Positions 1 to 9,240 of a DNA stretch of 57,331 nt are shown one piece after another (the stretch's first letter is position 1; each line of letters starts with the position of its first letter). The stretch comes from Candidatus Thorarchaeota archaeon (GTDB lineage: Archaea > Asgardarchaeota > Thorarchaeia > Thorarchaeales > Thorarchaeaceae): assembly GCA_016840855.1 (NCBI GenBank), contig JAEORO010000025.1, positions 1-57,331 on the forward strand. Reading direction: 5' to 3'. Both the position numbers and the translations under genes were made by a program. A model generated the notes under the pieces. The model did no database searches, had not been told where the DNA came from, and worked only from the letters and a program-made list of their open reading frames with translations.

Positions 1-31
1 AGGAGTTCCTTGACAGGCACAGGTATTCACT
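1..31. repeat. 31-bp direct repeat, copy 1
   Basis: This copy matches positions 978-1008 at 29 of 31 bases; the differences lie in the AGG/GGA triplet near base 21. The two copies lie just outside the two ends of the luciferase-family oxidoreductase gene. No open frame or terminal inverted repeat is associated with it, so its nature (dispersed repeat, regulatory site or recombination scar) is unknown. Confidence 0.6.
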
Positions 32-41
32 GTAGGGTTTT

Positions 42-857
42 TCAAGGAGGTCCTTTGGCAATTTTTTCCAAGTACTTATCGAAATCATCTCCCATCATGA
101 CTTCAACATACCAAGTGACGCCAAGAGTTTCGGATTCGTCAATCCACGAGTCTTTTTCAGGATCACCAGTTGATACCCCTATTATTACCATGTCAAAGTC
201 CTTCATGGATCCTCGATGCTTCTTGACATAGTTTGCGACATCGGAGTAATCATTCAATTCCATGTTTCCATCTATCCCTAGTGGAAATATACCATTGTAT
301 TTTGTTGCTCTTCGGAATGGAGCTTTTATTGGCCATGTTCCTGCACACCATATTGGTACACGTGGTCGCTGAATGGGGCGAGGATTGAAAGTGACCTCAT
401 GAATATTATAGTGTTTCCCAGAGAATGAAAATGGTTTACCAGACCAAAGCCCCTCAAGAATTGCTAAAGACTCGTCTAGTTTCTCAGCTCTTACTTTGAG
501 ATCAGTATTTTCTCCAAAACTTCCATAATCATTATCAGAAGAACCCCCTAATCCAACTCCTAAAATGAACCTTCCCTTAGAAAGAATATCTAAAGTAGCG
601 ACCTCCCTTGCTACCTTCTGTGGTCGTCGTCTTGGTAGAGGAGTCACTGTTGTACCGATTCGAATTTTTTCTGTGCGTGTTGCTATGGCTGCAAGTGTGA
701 TCCATGGATCTGCAATCAATTCATCCTTTCCCGCATAATTGTGGTCCCACATAAAGAAACCATCCCACTTTGCATCTTCAGCAGCAACTGCCAATTCAAG
801 GAATTTAATGGGATCTCCTTGAAGTGCGAAGTTAGAGATATAGACTCCGTATTTCAT
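42..857 (-). CDS. LLM-class (luciferase-like) F420/flavin-dependent oxidoreductase
   Basis: The 271-aa protein has the bacterial-luciferase TIM-barrel pattern: an N-terminal strand (MKYGVYISNF), a WDGFFMWDH segment, TPLPRRRP near residue 95, a GKGRF-like SKGRFILGVGLG segment, and FNPRPIQRPRVPIW near residue 180. In archaea such enzymes usually use coenzyme F420 to reduce or oxidise small carbonyl or alcohol substrates; the substrate cannot be read from the sequence. The length is slightly short for the family (usually 300-340 aa), so some barrel loops or the C-terminal end are trimmed. It is a single gene on the minus strand between two copies of a 31-bp repeat. Confidence 0.85.
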   Translation of the reverse strand: MKYGVYISNFALQGDPIKFLELAVAAEDAKWDGFFMWDHNYAGKDELIADPWITLAAIATRTEKIRIGTTVTPLPRRRPQKVAREVATLDILSKGRFILGVGLGGSSDNDYGSFGENTDLKVRAEKLDESLAILEGLWSGKPFSFSGKHYNIHEVTFNPRPIQRPRVPIWCAGTWPIKAPFRRATKYNGIFPLGIDGNMELNDYSDVANYVKKHRGSMKDFDMVIIGVSTGDPEKDSWIDESETLGVTWYVEVMMGDDFDKYLEKIAKGPP

Positions 858-1192
858 CCCAGTTCACAAATGAATGAACTCAGTAATCTAGTAATATTGT
901 GTTCACTCGCTTTATCTGAGTGATTCTTTTCTGATGTTATTTACAAAGTCTTTCGTCAATCAATCCTGCAATGAAGCAGGAGTTCCTTGACAGGCACGGA
1001 TATTCACTTTGACTGACTTGAGTTGAAACTTCTAAAATTGGTCTGTCTGCTCTGATTAATAAGCAAACAAAAACATAGTAGGAGGAGTTCTGCGAAGGAA
1101 AAGGGAAGTAGCTTCACAACATTGACTCCGAGCGTGTAGACTTGCATAAACAAACCTCAATCATGTTTGTCGCAGTATCGGAGAGAAAATAC
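858..1192. other. Intergenic region with repeat and small hairpin
   Basis: This gap of about 335 bases separates the divergent oxidoreductase and beta-helix genes. It holds the second copy of the 31-bp repeat (978-1008). A 5-bp-stem hairpin (CCTGC/GCAGG, 965-980) lies directly against the repeat. I see no additional gene. The in-frame TTG at 1142 would extend the downstream gene by 17 codons, but the ATG at 1193 has the better ribosome site. Confidence 0.5.
978..1008. repeat. 31-bp direct repeat, copy 2
   Basis: Second copy of the repeat at 1-31 (29 of 31 identical, same orientation). It begins inside the 3' arm of the small CCTGC/GCAGG hairpin. A shorter match (CCTTGACAGG) also occurs around 47590, ahead of the YkgJ-like gene. 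Confidence 0.6.
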
Positions 1193-3091
1193 ATGCATGG
1201 AAAAAATGGTGTCTTTTTGATTGCGGTTAGTTTGATGCTCGTATTGCTAATCGGAAATATGATGCCAATAGATAACTTAGATGGTCAAACTCCTTGGATA
1301 AATGAAGCAATGAAAGAACCAGAGACAAGACCAATTTCTCTTGCAAGTACACCTCATACTCCTATTATCATTGATGGAGATGCTAACTTCTCAGCCACAG
1401 CAATATTGGAGGGATGGCCTGGCGATGGTTCATCTGAAACTCCGTACATCATTTCTGGACTGGATATTAACCTTGATGACAATCCGGGCCACTGTATTAG
1501 CATCAGCAATACTCTAGTTAATTTTACCATTAGAAATTGCAATCTGGTTGGTGCAAGCGTAGATCCTGGTTCTGGAATATACCTTGATAATGTCCAGAAC
1601 GCAAGAATCGTTGATAACTTCTGTCAACATAATACTCACGGGGTTTTCATACTAGGACGAGGAAGCAGGAATTGTAGCTTGATAAATAACACATTTACAC
1701 ATAACACAATCAGTGGAATTCAGCTAGTTGCATCACTAAATATTACAGTCACACAAAACAATTGCAGCAGTAACTATTATGGTATCAATGCTATCGATCT
1801 CATTGGTCAAAGCGGGCATAGCGGAGATCATGTTATTGAGAGTAATATGTGTTATAATAACACCTATGGCATTAGTTTCGGAGACACCAATGTTGAAAGT
1901 ATTGGCCCTATGCGTAATATTGTGAGAAATAATAACTGCAGCGCAAATAACGAAGATGGTATCTGTCTCATCACCCCATGCTACAGTTCATTCATCAATA
2001 ATAGTTGTAATGGAAATGGAGCTGCTGGCATTAGTTTGGGTGATATGGCTTCACACTGCATTCTGGTCGAGAATAATTGTAGCGAAAATGGACAATCTGG
2101 TATGTACTTGGGAATGAGTGTCTGGGAAAACAATATCACTGACAACCTTTTCAGTATGAATGGCCAATATGGTATTTTCTTAGAATGGTTTACGGGACTC
2201 AACAATTTCGATTGGAATACGTTTAGTGACAACTTAATTGGCAACGCTCGTGATGACGCAGACGACAATAATTTCGATTACAACTTCTGGTCGGATTACG
2301 TGGGCACTGATGCAAACGGGGATGGTTTTGGTGATACCGCTTATACTTCTGGAAACATCATTGATAACCATCCATTGATGTTTGCACCAACAAGACCTAG
2401 GTGGATTGAAACGCCCACAGATCAGACTATTGAGTTTGGTACTCTGTTTGTCTATGACCTCAATGCAACAGCACCAGCGCCAATTTTCTGGTCTGTTATT
2501 TGGGACTCTTGGACAGCTCAGTTCACAATCGACAGCCAAGGAGTGTTAGAATCGATAGGAACTCTCTCTCTAGGCGACTACGAATTACAAGTTACAGTAA
2601 CCAACTTTTACGGTGATAGCATCTTCGCCAGATTTGAAGTGAACGTTGTGCATACCTTCGATACAACTGCTCCAAGCTGGATTGATACACCCATGGATTT
2701 GACGATTAATTATGGTCAGGGAGTAGATTTGTTTATTCATGCTCTTGACCATTCAGGAATCTCTCGCTGGACAATCAACAATACTGAACACTTCTCATTG
2801 AATGCTACTTACTATGACCTGGGAAGCACTATCCGAATTACTAACAAATTACCTTTAGAGCCAGCGTCATATGGTCTGAACATTACGGCGTATGACCCAT
2901 TTGATAATTATTGCTCTGCTACGTTTACTATAACGGTTCTTGAAGTTCCTATTTCATCAACAACTACAACAACACAAACCAGTACTTTAGTTGATGAGAT
3001 AGATCCGCTTCTTGTACTTGGATTGGGAGCAGGAATCGGATGTGCAATAGTGATTGTCATTATCGTTATTCTTCGAAAGAGATCTTCCTGA
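1193..3091 (+). CDS. Secreted, membrane-anchored right-handed beta-helix (NosD/CASH-like) surface protein
   Basis: From the ATG at 1193, preceded by GGAGAG, the product has 632 aa. It starts with a hydrophobic signal segment (GVFLIAVSLMLVLLIG). Next come repeated beta-helix turns rich in NN/GI/SGI motifs (about residues 70-400), ending in the NFWSDYVGTDANGDGFGDT signature typical of NosD/CASH proteins. Two Ig/cadherin-like beta domains follow, each beginning W-I-(E/D)-T-P. A Thr-rich stalk, a C-terminal transmembrane helix and the basic tail RKRSS end the chain. This layout is typical of archaeal cell-surface proteins displayed outside the membrane. The helix probably binds carbohydrate or protein partners; no catalytic residues are evident. 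Confidence 0.85.
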   Translation: MHGKNGVFLIAVSLMLVLLIGNMMPIDNLDGQTPWINEAMKEPETRPISLASTPHTPIIIDGDANFSATAILEGWPGDGSSETPYIISGLDINLDDNPGHCISISNTLVNFTIRNCNLVGASVDPGSGIYLDNVQNARIVDNFCQHNTHGVFILGRGSRNCSLINNTFTHNTISGIQLVASLNITVTQNNCSSNYYGINAIDLIGQSGHSGDHVIESNMCYNNTYGISFGDTNVESIGPMRNIVRNNNCSANNEDGICLITPCYSSFINNSCNGNGAAGISLGDMASHCILVENNCSENGQSGMYLGMSVWENNITDNLFSMNGQYGIFLEWFTGLNNFDWNTFSDNLIGNARDDADDNNFDYNFWSDYVGTDANGDGFGDTAYTSGNIIDNHPLMFAPTRPRWIETPTDQTIEFGTLFVYDLNATAPAPIFWSVIWDSWTAQFTIDSQGVLESIGTLSLGDYELQVTVTNFYGDSIFARFEVNVVHTFDTTAPSWIDTPMDLTINYGQGVDLFIHALDHSGISRWTINNTEHFSLNATYYDLGSTIRITNKLPLEPASYGLNITAYDPFDNYCSATFTITVLEVPISSTTTTTQTSTLVDEIDPLLVLGLGAGIGCAIVIVIIVILRKRSS

Positions 3092-3218
3092 ATACAAATA
3101 GTCTGTTGCTAGTAAATATCTCCAGAGTGTTTTTGTCTTGGCATCGTAACGACACAAGAATTTCTTGATTGAAACAGATATTCTACCTGAAATCGTTGAC
3201 TAGTGAGATATCAAAGAT

Positions 3219-4682
3219 TCATTGAGGTTCCATAGATTCCATATCCTCTACGCTTCTCTCAGTAAAAGACTCCTGTTTTGCCTCATCAAGAATTGGCATT
3301 GGATACGAGAGACCCTTTCTCACCAATAATACACCGATTACTGAGATCGCTGCACAGAAGACCAATGCCGGAATAAAGCCCACATTCTCAATAGCAGGTC
3401 CAACAATAAGTATCTGAGGGATAGCAAAAAGCATCGTTACTGTTGGCATAAGAGAATATACGCTATTACGAATGTTACTTGGCACTATATCGATGAGGAC
3501 GCGTTGAGTCAAGATGTTGGTGAATCCGTAGAAAAGCCCACCCACAGAGAAGGCAATGAACATTAATATGACTGGAATGAGTGATTCCAAGGGAATAGCA
3601 AGTAAGAGAATTTCTGTATTGGGGAAATAGAATTCAATTATTGGGCCAGCTGCTATAGGTTGAAAGACAAAGACGATTGCTGCGAAGAAAAGGTAGAATG
3701 CAAATCCACAATTTTGTATAAGCTGAAATCTTGGTATCCATTTTCTTGGTTCGAATCTTTGAGACCAAACTCCAGATCTCTCATCAGTAAAGATTCCTGG
3801 GATTCTTATGATTGTTCTAAAACTGGCTACTGCAACATCTGTGAGCATATAGACATAGAATAATGGAAATATGATGAAGTAGGACCAGACAATAATTGTG
3901 CTTATACTCAACGTACTTCCGATAATGAGCCATTTTACCAAAGGATCAGAATTTAGAAATCGCATTCCAGATTCTAAAATATCGAAGTAAGCACCCTCTT
4001 TGGGACGCTGGTCTCGCATTTCTTTCACTTCTTCAAAATCTTGGACCAGTTTCAGAATTAGAAGTGCAACAATAACGCATACGACCGCCTCGAGTTGAAA
4101 TACCCAAGGACGACCTAACAATGCTGCGAGAACACTCCCCGGAACAATCGCTATCATTGTACACAGAGTAACCAACATCATTAATCTGCCTTGAAAGATA
4201 CCATATTGCTTCCTGTTCTCATCACCAGGCATCGCAACACGGAAATTGTTGTCAAACCAAGCTTGCCACGCACCACTTTCTTGTGAACCTCCTATCCCGA
4301 TTAGTATGTATATTAAAATGAAAATGGGAAATGGAGTATCAACTACCACAATAGATGTTAGGAAAAATGCTACTCCAAAGCACAGGTACGCTGAGCATAA
4401 CACATACCGATGGCCGATGTGGTCTCCTAATGATCCAGTTGGGTAATCGAATAATGTTTGAATGACAAGTTGAATGACAAGCAAAATACTGACCAGTGCA
4501 AGACCTTGAATATATTGTCCGGATCCGCCCCCTAAAGCTTCAGCAATGAAGATTATGTGAAAAGTTGATGATAGAGCGAGAATGCCCGTTAGAAAGGGCA
4601 TCAACATCATCATGATTTTTGCAAGACGAAGCAATCGTTCATTCGAATCTGTGAACCCAAAGAACGCAGACGTCCTACTCAC
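3219..4682 (-). CDS. Major facilitator superfamily (MFS) transporter
   Basis: The 487-aa hydrophobic protein has about twelve predicted membrane helices. The loop after helix 2 carries FDYPTGSLGDHIGHRYVL, a good match to the MFS motif A (G-x-x-x-D-x-x-G-x-(R/K)). A long charged central loop (around EEVKEMRDQRPKEGAY) separates two six-helix halves, as expected for the family. It is a secondary transporter of the cytoplasmic membrane; the substrate is unknown, and multidrug or sugar export are both possible. The C-terminal tail is acidic and cytosolic. It stands alone, with no cotranscribed neighbour. Confidence 0.85.
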   Translation of the reverse strand: MSRTSAFFGFTDSNERLLRLAKIMMMLMPFLTGILALSSTFHIIFIAEALGGGSGQYIQGLALVSILLVIQLVIQTLFDYPTGSLGDHIGHRYVLCSAYLCFGVAFFLTSIVVVDTPFPIFILIYILIGIGGSQESGAWQAWFDNNFRVAMPGDENRKQYGIFQGRLMMLVTLCTMIAIVPGSVLAALLGRPWVFQLEAVVCVIVALLILKLVQDFEEVKEMRDQRPKEGAYFDILESGMRFLNSDPLVKWLIIGSTLSISTIIVWSYFIIFPLFYVYMLTDVAVASFRTIIRIPGIFTDERSGVWSQRFEPRKWIPRFQLIQNCGFAFYLFFAAIVFVFQPIAAGPIIEFYFPNTEILLLAIPLESLIPVILMFIAFSVGGLFYGFTNILTQRVLIDIVPSNIRNSVYSLMPTVTMLFAIPQILIVGPAIENVGFIPALVFCAAISVIGVLLVRKGLSYPMPILDEAKQESFTERSVEDMESMEPQ

Positions 4683-4809
4683 GCAAACACCTAATATCGT
4701 TCAAATAGCTAATTAATTAATATGTTGGCTGATTGTACAAGATAACCTATTGTCCAGTTTTACGGAAAAAGGAATAATTTGCTGCTAAATAGGTGAATCA
4801 ATCCCATAC

Positions 4810-5157
4810 TTATTTTGTAAAAATTCCCCAAGATACACCATATAGATACTCTTTGTCTTGCAAGGGAAGGAATCCTGACCATCGAACAACCATGCCACTC
4901 TCTTTTGCTCTACTTTGAAGGAACTCTGGAGTGGTTTCTCTGATATGGTCCAGCTTTTCTTGGAGCATACCTTTTCCTTTTGGTGGAAATCCTTTTCCAG
5001 CGATGCATCCGTCGCACCATCCCTCTAACCATAGGATCTTGTCCTTTCCTTTTATCTCGGCAAAAAGATTACTTGGTATGGGTACATCAGGAACGAGCTC
5101 AGCAACAAGCAAGATTATCTCATCAACAGATGGCATACTCGAATCTGACATTTTCAT
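4810..5157 (-). CDS. Hypothetical 115-aa protein
   Basis: I do not recognise this protein. It is a soluble alpha/beta-looking sequence with an N-terminal helix (VDEIILLVAELVPDVP) and a CDGC motif (WLEGWCDGCIAGKG) that could form a disulfide or bind metal. A second ATG (MSDSS) lies two codons in and may be the real start. It is transcribed towards the MFS gene, separated by about 125 bases. Codon use resembles the neighbours, so it is probably a real gene. Confidence 0.55.
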   Translation of the reverse strand: MKMSDSSMPSVDEIILLVAELVPDVPIPSNLFAEIKGKDKILWLEGWCDGCIAGKGFPPKGKGMLQEKLDHIRETTPEFLQSRAKESGMVVRWSGFLPLQDKEYLYGVSWGIFTK

Positions 5158-5306
5158 ACCTTGATATATTGGTTATCCAATATTATAATGATGTTCTAAG
5201 CAAATCAGTTCTGAATGTCTGTCAAAACATTAGTCGAAAGTTGTCCAAATGTACAGAAACTATAAGTCGCTTCACGGTGTGGAAGATGTGGAGTTTGATG
5301 GTTTAG

Positions 5307-5681
5307 ATGTCTACAAAGGACTTCGACATGGAGTGTCTTATTGGAGTCTGTTTTCTCGTAATTTGGTCCATCATGGCCTTATTCGTTGCAGGCCCCTTTG
5401 GTATACTATTCATTGTCTTTGGAGTACTTGTCTTCATTAATGTGGCTAAAAACAAAGAAGCAGAGAAATCAATGGATTCCTCGAAAATTACACGAATCAA
5501 GCCGCGGAGAGGTGTTTCTCAAGTTTTGACAGTAGATCGAAGAATAATCTATCAAGTACCTGGAAAATGTCCTGAATGCGGCGCTAGTTTGAGTAACGAG
5601 GAAGTCGATTGGGTAGGGCCGCTTCAAGCGAAATGTCCCTTCTGTCGTACCACAGTAGATGCTCAACCAGCAGAGTTCTAA
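5307..5681 (+). CDS. Small membrane protein with C-terminal zinc ribbon
   Basis: The 124-aa product has one or two hydrophobic segments at residues 9-45 (LIGVCFLVIWSIMALFVAG and FGILFIVFGVLVFI). A basic linker and a zinc ribbon made of CPECG and CPFC pairs, 21 residues apart, follow at the C-terminus. An alternative start at 5328 has a better ribosome site (AAAGGA, spacing 7) and gives 117 aa. The topology suggests a membrane-anchored zinc ribbon facing the cytosol. Function is unknown; a second protein of the same kind is encoded at 42363-42707. Confidence 0.65.
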   Translation: MSTKDFDMECLIGVCFLVIWSIMALFVAGPFGILFIVFGVLVFINVAKNKEAEKSMDSSKITRIKPRRGVSQVLTVDRRIIYQVPGKCPECGASLSNEEVDWVGPLQAKCPFCRTTVDAQPAEF

Positions 5682-5745
5682 GTTTTGCTCTAGAATGATG
5701 ATATGAGCACAGTTAATACAAAGTTTCTATCTCACTTTCCTTACA

Positions 5746-6366
5746 ATGGCTAATATCTTCACAAAACGGACTCTGGAAAAATTCTCAAAACAGGTACCAG
5801 AGCTGGAAGGTGCACTCAAGAAAGCAAACATGAAGCTTGAACCTACTATGCAATCACCATTTGAAATGCTCATAAGATCCATAATCTATCAACAGCTTGC
5901 TTACAAAGCTGCACGGACAATCCTCGACCGATTCATGGGACTTATTGGTAGATTAACACCAAGTAGAGTTCTTGCCAAGACACAGGAAGAGCTTCGTAGC
6001 GTTGGTCTTTCGAGACAGAAGGCATCGTACATTCATAATGTTGCAGAGGCATTTAGCAAAGGAGGGTCACTCTGGAAATATCGAACAATTGAGAGCCTCT
6101 CGAATCTTTCTTCCAAGGAGATATCCGAAATGTTCACACAAATCAAGGGGGTTGGTGAGTGGACTACTCAGATGTACTTGATTTTCTCATTGGGGCGACT
6201 AGATGTTTTATCCGCAGGTGACCTTGGTGTGAGAAAAGGTGTAATGAAGCTCTATGGACTTGATAAGATTCCTACACAAAAAGAGGTTGAGAAGATTGCT
6301 GAACCATGGTCCCCTTTAGAGACCGTTGGCACATATCTTGCATGGCGAGCTGTTGATGAAGATTGA
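5746..6366 (+). CDS. DNA-3-methyladenine glycosylase II family (AlkA-like, HhH-GPD)
   Basis: The 206-aa product contains the helix-hairpin-helix IKGVGEWTTQMYLIF followed by the GPD loop ending in SAGDLGVRKG, where the Asp is the catalytic residue of the HhH-GPD superfamily. The N-terminal half has the typical MLIRSIIYQQLAYKAA helix. It removes alkylated bases such as 3-methyladenine by hydrolysing the N-glycosidic bond. It lacks the N-terminal beta domain of E. coli AlkA, which explains the shorter length, and no Fe-S cysteine loop of the Nth/MutY type is present. It is monocistronic, with a short leader. Confidence 0.85.
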   Translation: MANIFTKRTLEKFSKQVPELEGALKKANMKLEPTMQSPFEMLIRSIIYQQLAYKAARTILDRFMGLIGRLTPSRVLAKTQEELRSVGLSRQKASYIHNVAEAFSKGGSLWKYRTIESLSNLSSKEISEMFTQIKGVGEWTTQMYLIFSLGRLDVLSAGDLGVRKGVMKLYGLDKIPTQKEVEKIAEPWSPLETVGTYLAWRAVDED

Positions 6367-6449
6367 ATCAATATTTGTTTCATGCCTTGTCCGAATTGCC
6401 GGTAAATGCAGTTTAATATAGTTAATCTGGCGACATCAATAGATTACAA

Positions 6450-6641
6450 ATGACAAAACATACTATTCAATCACCAATAGATCTTCGTGGACTGGATGAG
6501 TGTATATGCGGTCACAATAGACAAAGGCATGAGGAAAGAAGCAATAATTGCACATCCTGTGACTGCAATCTGTTCTCAAAGACGGTCTATAGTTTCAGTA
6601 AATTGGAAATTCCTGCGGATAATCGTTATGATGCTGAGTAG
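6450..6641 (+). CDS. Small Cys/His-rich protein, probable zinc binding
   Basis: A 63-aa protein with Cys and His spaced CICGHNRQRHE-x6-CTSCDC, a likely small zinc-binding knuckle. It matches no family I can name. It lies between the glycosylase and the PspC gene, in the same direction but with separate spacing. The start at 6450 is the only ATG in frame. Confidence 0.5.
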   Translation: MTKHTIQSPIDLRGLDECICGHNRQRHEERSNNCTSCDCNLFSKTVYSFSKLEIPADNRYDAE

Positions 6642-6704
6642 TTCCAGCTATTATTAATCTCGATTTTATCATTGTCTATTCTTCAAATGATTTTCAAATT
6701 GTAA

Positions 6705-6971
6705 ATGTTTAAAATCGCTCATATTCTCAGGGAACATGGTTATAGAATGGCGGAGATACCAACACCTGATGATTTTTCAACTCCAAAAAGTGGGGGGTTG
6801 TACCGGTCGAGGGATGACAGAATAATTTTAGGAGTATGCGGCGGGATTGCTAAACATTACAACATGGATCCAACACTTGTCCGCGTTCTCATGTTTCTTT
6901 TTACACTCACAGTCATCGGAATCCTAGGGTATATCATAATTGGTTTAGTGATTCCTGAAGAACCATATTGA
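6705..6971 (+). CDS. PspC-domain membrane protein
   Basis: The 88-aa product holds the PspC signature from about residue 30: LYRSRDDRIILGVCGGIAKHY, then DPTLVRVLMFLF and one membrane helix ending in IPEE. PspC proteins act in membrane-stress responses in bacteria and occur widely in archaea with unclear roles. An internal ATG at 6747 (MAEIPTPDDF) would give a 74-aa form that keeps the whole domain and is perhaps the true start. No PspA/Vipp1 homologue is seen nearby. Confidence 0.8.
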   Translation: MFKIAHILREHGYRMAEIPTPDDFSTPKSGGLYRSRDDRIILGVCGGIAKHYNMDPTLVRVLMFLFTLTVIGILGYIIIGLVIPEEPY

Positions 6972-7061
6972 ATCTAGTAATCTTTGCCAGTTTACGTTCA
7001 TCTATAAACTTCAAATGGTCAACTAGTATCCAATCTATAGTTCTAATTCTGGGTGAAAACA

Positions 7062-8237
7062 ATGGTCACTAGAACGAGAAAACCTTCAACTCTTTGTGTT
7101 CAAGGTGAACACTCTCAAACATCAGGACCAGCTGTGGTTCCTATAGTCCAGACCTCCACTTTTGTGTTCGAAAACCAGCAGCAGATGCTCGACTCTGTAC
7201 AGGGCAAGACAGGAAAGGATGTTTACACACGTTGGAGTAACCCAACGACAAAAAATGTAGAGGAAAAAATGAATGCTCTCGAAGGAACAGAAGACACTCA
7301 TGTCCTTGCATCAGGTATGGCTGCCATTTCTTCTGCAATTATAGGCCTTGTGAAGAATGGTGAAAAAATTCTCTCTAGTGATTCAATTTATGGTGGGACT
7401 GTTCATCTCTTCAACAAGATACTGTCCCAAAGTTGCATAGAAGTTGATTATGTGGATACCGACGAACTTGCTGATCGGCTCTCTGATTCCTCATCACCTT
7501 ACAAGCTTTGTTTCTTTGAAACTCCTACTAATCCTACTTTGAAGATTGTTGACATCAAGAAAGTTGCTGACTCGGCTCGAGCAACTGGAACCATTAGTTT
7601 GATAGACAGCACATTTGGATCCCCCATTAATCAGAGACCTCATTCATTGGGCGTCGACCTTGTGATGCATAGTGCAACAAAATACCTCGGTGGTCATAGT
7701 GATATCATTGCTGGAACTATCTCTGGATCGAAAGAATTGATGGCTGATGTTCGCAGCGCTGCGAAGCTTCTTGGAGGGACAATGGATCCTTTTGCTTCTT
7801 TCCTCTTAGATCGAGGACTCAAGACTCTAGGTGTTCGAATGGAGAAACACAACTCGAATGGCAGCTTTCTTGCTGAGAAACTGTCTCGTGACTCACGAGT
7901 TAGGAAAGTTCACTACCCCGGACTTCCAAATCATCCACATCATGACATAGCGAAGAAGCAAATGACAGGCTTTGGAGGCATGCTCTCCATCGAACTTGAG
8001 TCTGATTTGACCGGAACGAGTAAGTTCGTAGACTCATTACGGATTTTCTTGAATGCAGTTTCATTAGGTGGAGTTGAGAGCTTAGCAAGCATTCCTGCAT
8101 TGTCCACACATTATGGCATTGATGAGCGTGTTCTAAATGAGATGGATATATCAAGCTCGACTGTCCGGTTATCTATCGGTATCGAGGATCCTGAAGATTT
8201 ACTAAACGATCTGATGGATGGTTTGGAAGCGATATAA
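7062..8237 (+). CDS. Cystathionine gamma-synthase / methionine gamma-lyase family PLP enzyme
   Basis: The product of about 391 aa has all hallmarks of the Cys/Met-metabolism PLP family: YTRWSNPTTKNVEEK near the N-terminus, ASGMAAISSAI (PLP phosphate loop), ETPTNPTLKIVD, and the Schiff-base lysine in HSATKYLGGHSD. It catalyses gamma-elimination or gamma-replacement on homoserine or homocysteine derivatives, cystathionine or methionine. Which reaction applies cannot be told from sequence alone. The ATG at 7062 is preferred over the GTG at 7053, because that GTG sits inside the ribosome site GGGTGA. It may supply sulfur amino acids; the sulfur-relay operon is 2 kb downstream on the other strand. 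Confidence 0.88.
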   Translation: MVTRTRKPSTLCVQGEHSQTSGPAVVPIVQTSTFVFENQQQMLDSVQGKTGKDVYTRWSNPTTKNVEEKMNALEGTEDTHVLASGMAAISSAIIGLVKNGEKILSSDSIYGGTVHLFNKILSQSCIEVDYVDTDELADRLSDSSSPYKLCFFETPTNPTLKIVDIKKVADSARATGTISLIDSTFGSPINQRPHSLGVDLVMHSATKYLGGHSDIIAGTISGSKELMADVRSAAKLLGGTMDPFASFLLDRGLKTLGVRMEKHNSNGSFLAEKLSRDSRVRKVHYPGLPNHPHHDIAKKQMTGFGGMLSIELESDLTGTSKFVDSLRIFLNAVSLGGVESLASIPALSTHYGIDERVLNEMDISSSTVRLSIGIEDPEDLLNDLMDGLEAI

Positions 8238-8456
8238 TAGGCAGGTATTACGAGCGCAATATGGCCAATTGTTAAGCAATAGGTTTTCGACTGTTCACTG
8301 CTATCGACTCTACCCATTTGAAATTCACGTTTGTGTGATATTAAAAAAACATACTCCTCTAGAATGAACCTAGAAGGCTATTTGAGGCAATATAGAAATG
8401 GTGAATTTCTTCAGACTGGTTATATTCAGATTTTACAATGAGTTTACTGATTGGGA

Positions 8457-8807
8457 ATGACAGTAAATCAAGAATCAACCTATGCTACGTATAAGATTAA
8501 CAGGACAGAGTGCGGAAGATGCTCATGTATAATTGTCTACTCTAGTCCTCAATGTATTCTATGTGATGCCGCTCTTGAGCTCATGTATAGTGTCATTTCT
8601 GATTTTGGTTTACAGCCTTCTGCGGTTCGAGAAGTAGATATTACTAAAAATGATGATGATGGTTGTGGTCTTCCAGCACCAGTTGGCCTGCCAGCTATAC
8701 GTATCTGTGAGGAATTCATAAGTGGTCTTCCTGACATAGATAGTGCTCGTGGTGCAGTCATGCACGCAGTACTCAAGAACTGCTTCTCTGGCGATGACTG
8801 TTTCTAA
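8457..8807 (+). CDS. Thioredoxin-fold / glutaredoxin-like protein
   Basis: The product is 116 aa from the ATG at 8457 and 118 aa from the TTG at 8451. After a short N-terminal extension it reads IIVYSSPQCILCDAALELM, a thioredoxin-fold strand-helix with a CILC redox pair. The GLPAPVGLPAIRI stretch supplies the cis-proline loop. Additional Cys residues lie in the N-terminal ECGRCSC and the C-terminal KNCFSGDDCF, unusual for a plain glutaredoxin. It probably acts as a cytosolic thiol-disulfide carrier. Its location near sulfur-metabolism genes is suggestive but it is not in their operon. Confidence 0.65.
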   Translation: MTVNQESTYATYKINRTECGRCSCIIVYSSPQCILCDAALELMYSVISDFGLQPSAVREVDITKNDDDGCGLPAPVGLPAIRICEEFISGLPDIDSARGAVMHAVLKNCFSGDDCF

Positions 8808-8863
8808 ACCTCAGAAAATGAGCTGCTTCATCTGGTGTTTATCTACAACTAACTCTCTGTTGG

Positions 8864-9157
8864 TTATCTAATTACATGAATGTGGGCCATAGATCTCCAG
8901 ATCTCTGCATTACGTCTGAGTTCCTGTACCTTTTCGATGTCTGCATAATAAAGAGGTTTTCTCATATCCTGTAGGTTTGGTGTCCTTCTACAAAGCTTGC
9001 TGCGTAATAGCGTTTTGAGTGCAAGCGTAACCGTTCTCATAGCAAGACCTGATGATTTTGCCAAGTCTTGTGGGCACATTGGACCTTCTCTATCTAACTT
9101 GTCAAGTACTATCAATGTGCTCTTTGTCAGGTTCATAGATACGCTCATTCTAACCAC
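8864..9157 (-). CDS. Winged-helix (MarR/ArsR-like) DNA-binding protein
   Basis: The product is up to 97 aa. It consists almost entirely of a winged helix: TLIVLDKLDREGPMCPQDLAKSSGLAMRTV forms the helix-turn-helix and the following ALKTLLRSKLCRRTP the recognition helix and wing. The start is either GTG 9157 or the ATG three codons later. It is transcribed divergently from the Lrp-like regulator, and the intervening 180 bases hold palindromes that either protein might bind. No effector domain is present. Target and ligand are unknown. Confidence 0.65.
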   Translation of the reverse strand: MVRMSVSMNLTKSTLIVLDKLDREGPMCPQDLAKSSGLAMRTVTLALKTLLRSKLCRRTPNLQDMRKPLYYADIEKVQELRRNAEIWRSMAHIHVIR

Positions 9158-9181
9158 ACACTTCTCTCAGGCATGAGCTGG

Positions 9182-9198
9182 CCAATAAACACTATTGG
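9182..9198. promoter_or_regulatory. Palindrome CCAATA-N5-TATTGG, candidate operator
   Basis: A perfect 6-bp inverted repeat separated by five bases lies in the divergent promoter region, just upstream of the winged-helix gene start. It resembles dimeric regulator sites. Binding by either flanking regulator is inference. Confidence 0.4.
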
Positions 9199-9240
9199 TT
9201 TGCCATTATATCATGCGTTAATATTTTTTCGGCAACTATT

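Noticed and set aside
4931..5440. Overlapping plus-strand frames around 5 kb
   Set aside because: They are antisense or out of frame to better-supported genes and have low-complexity, Cys/Ser-rich translations.
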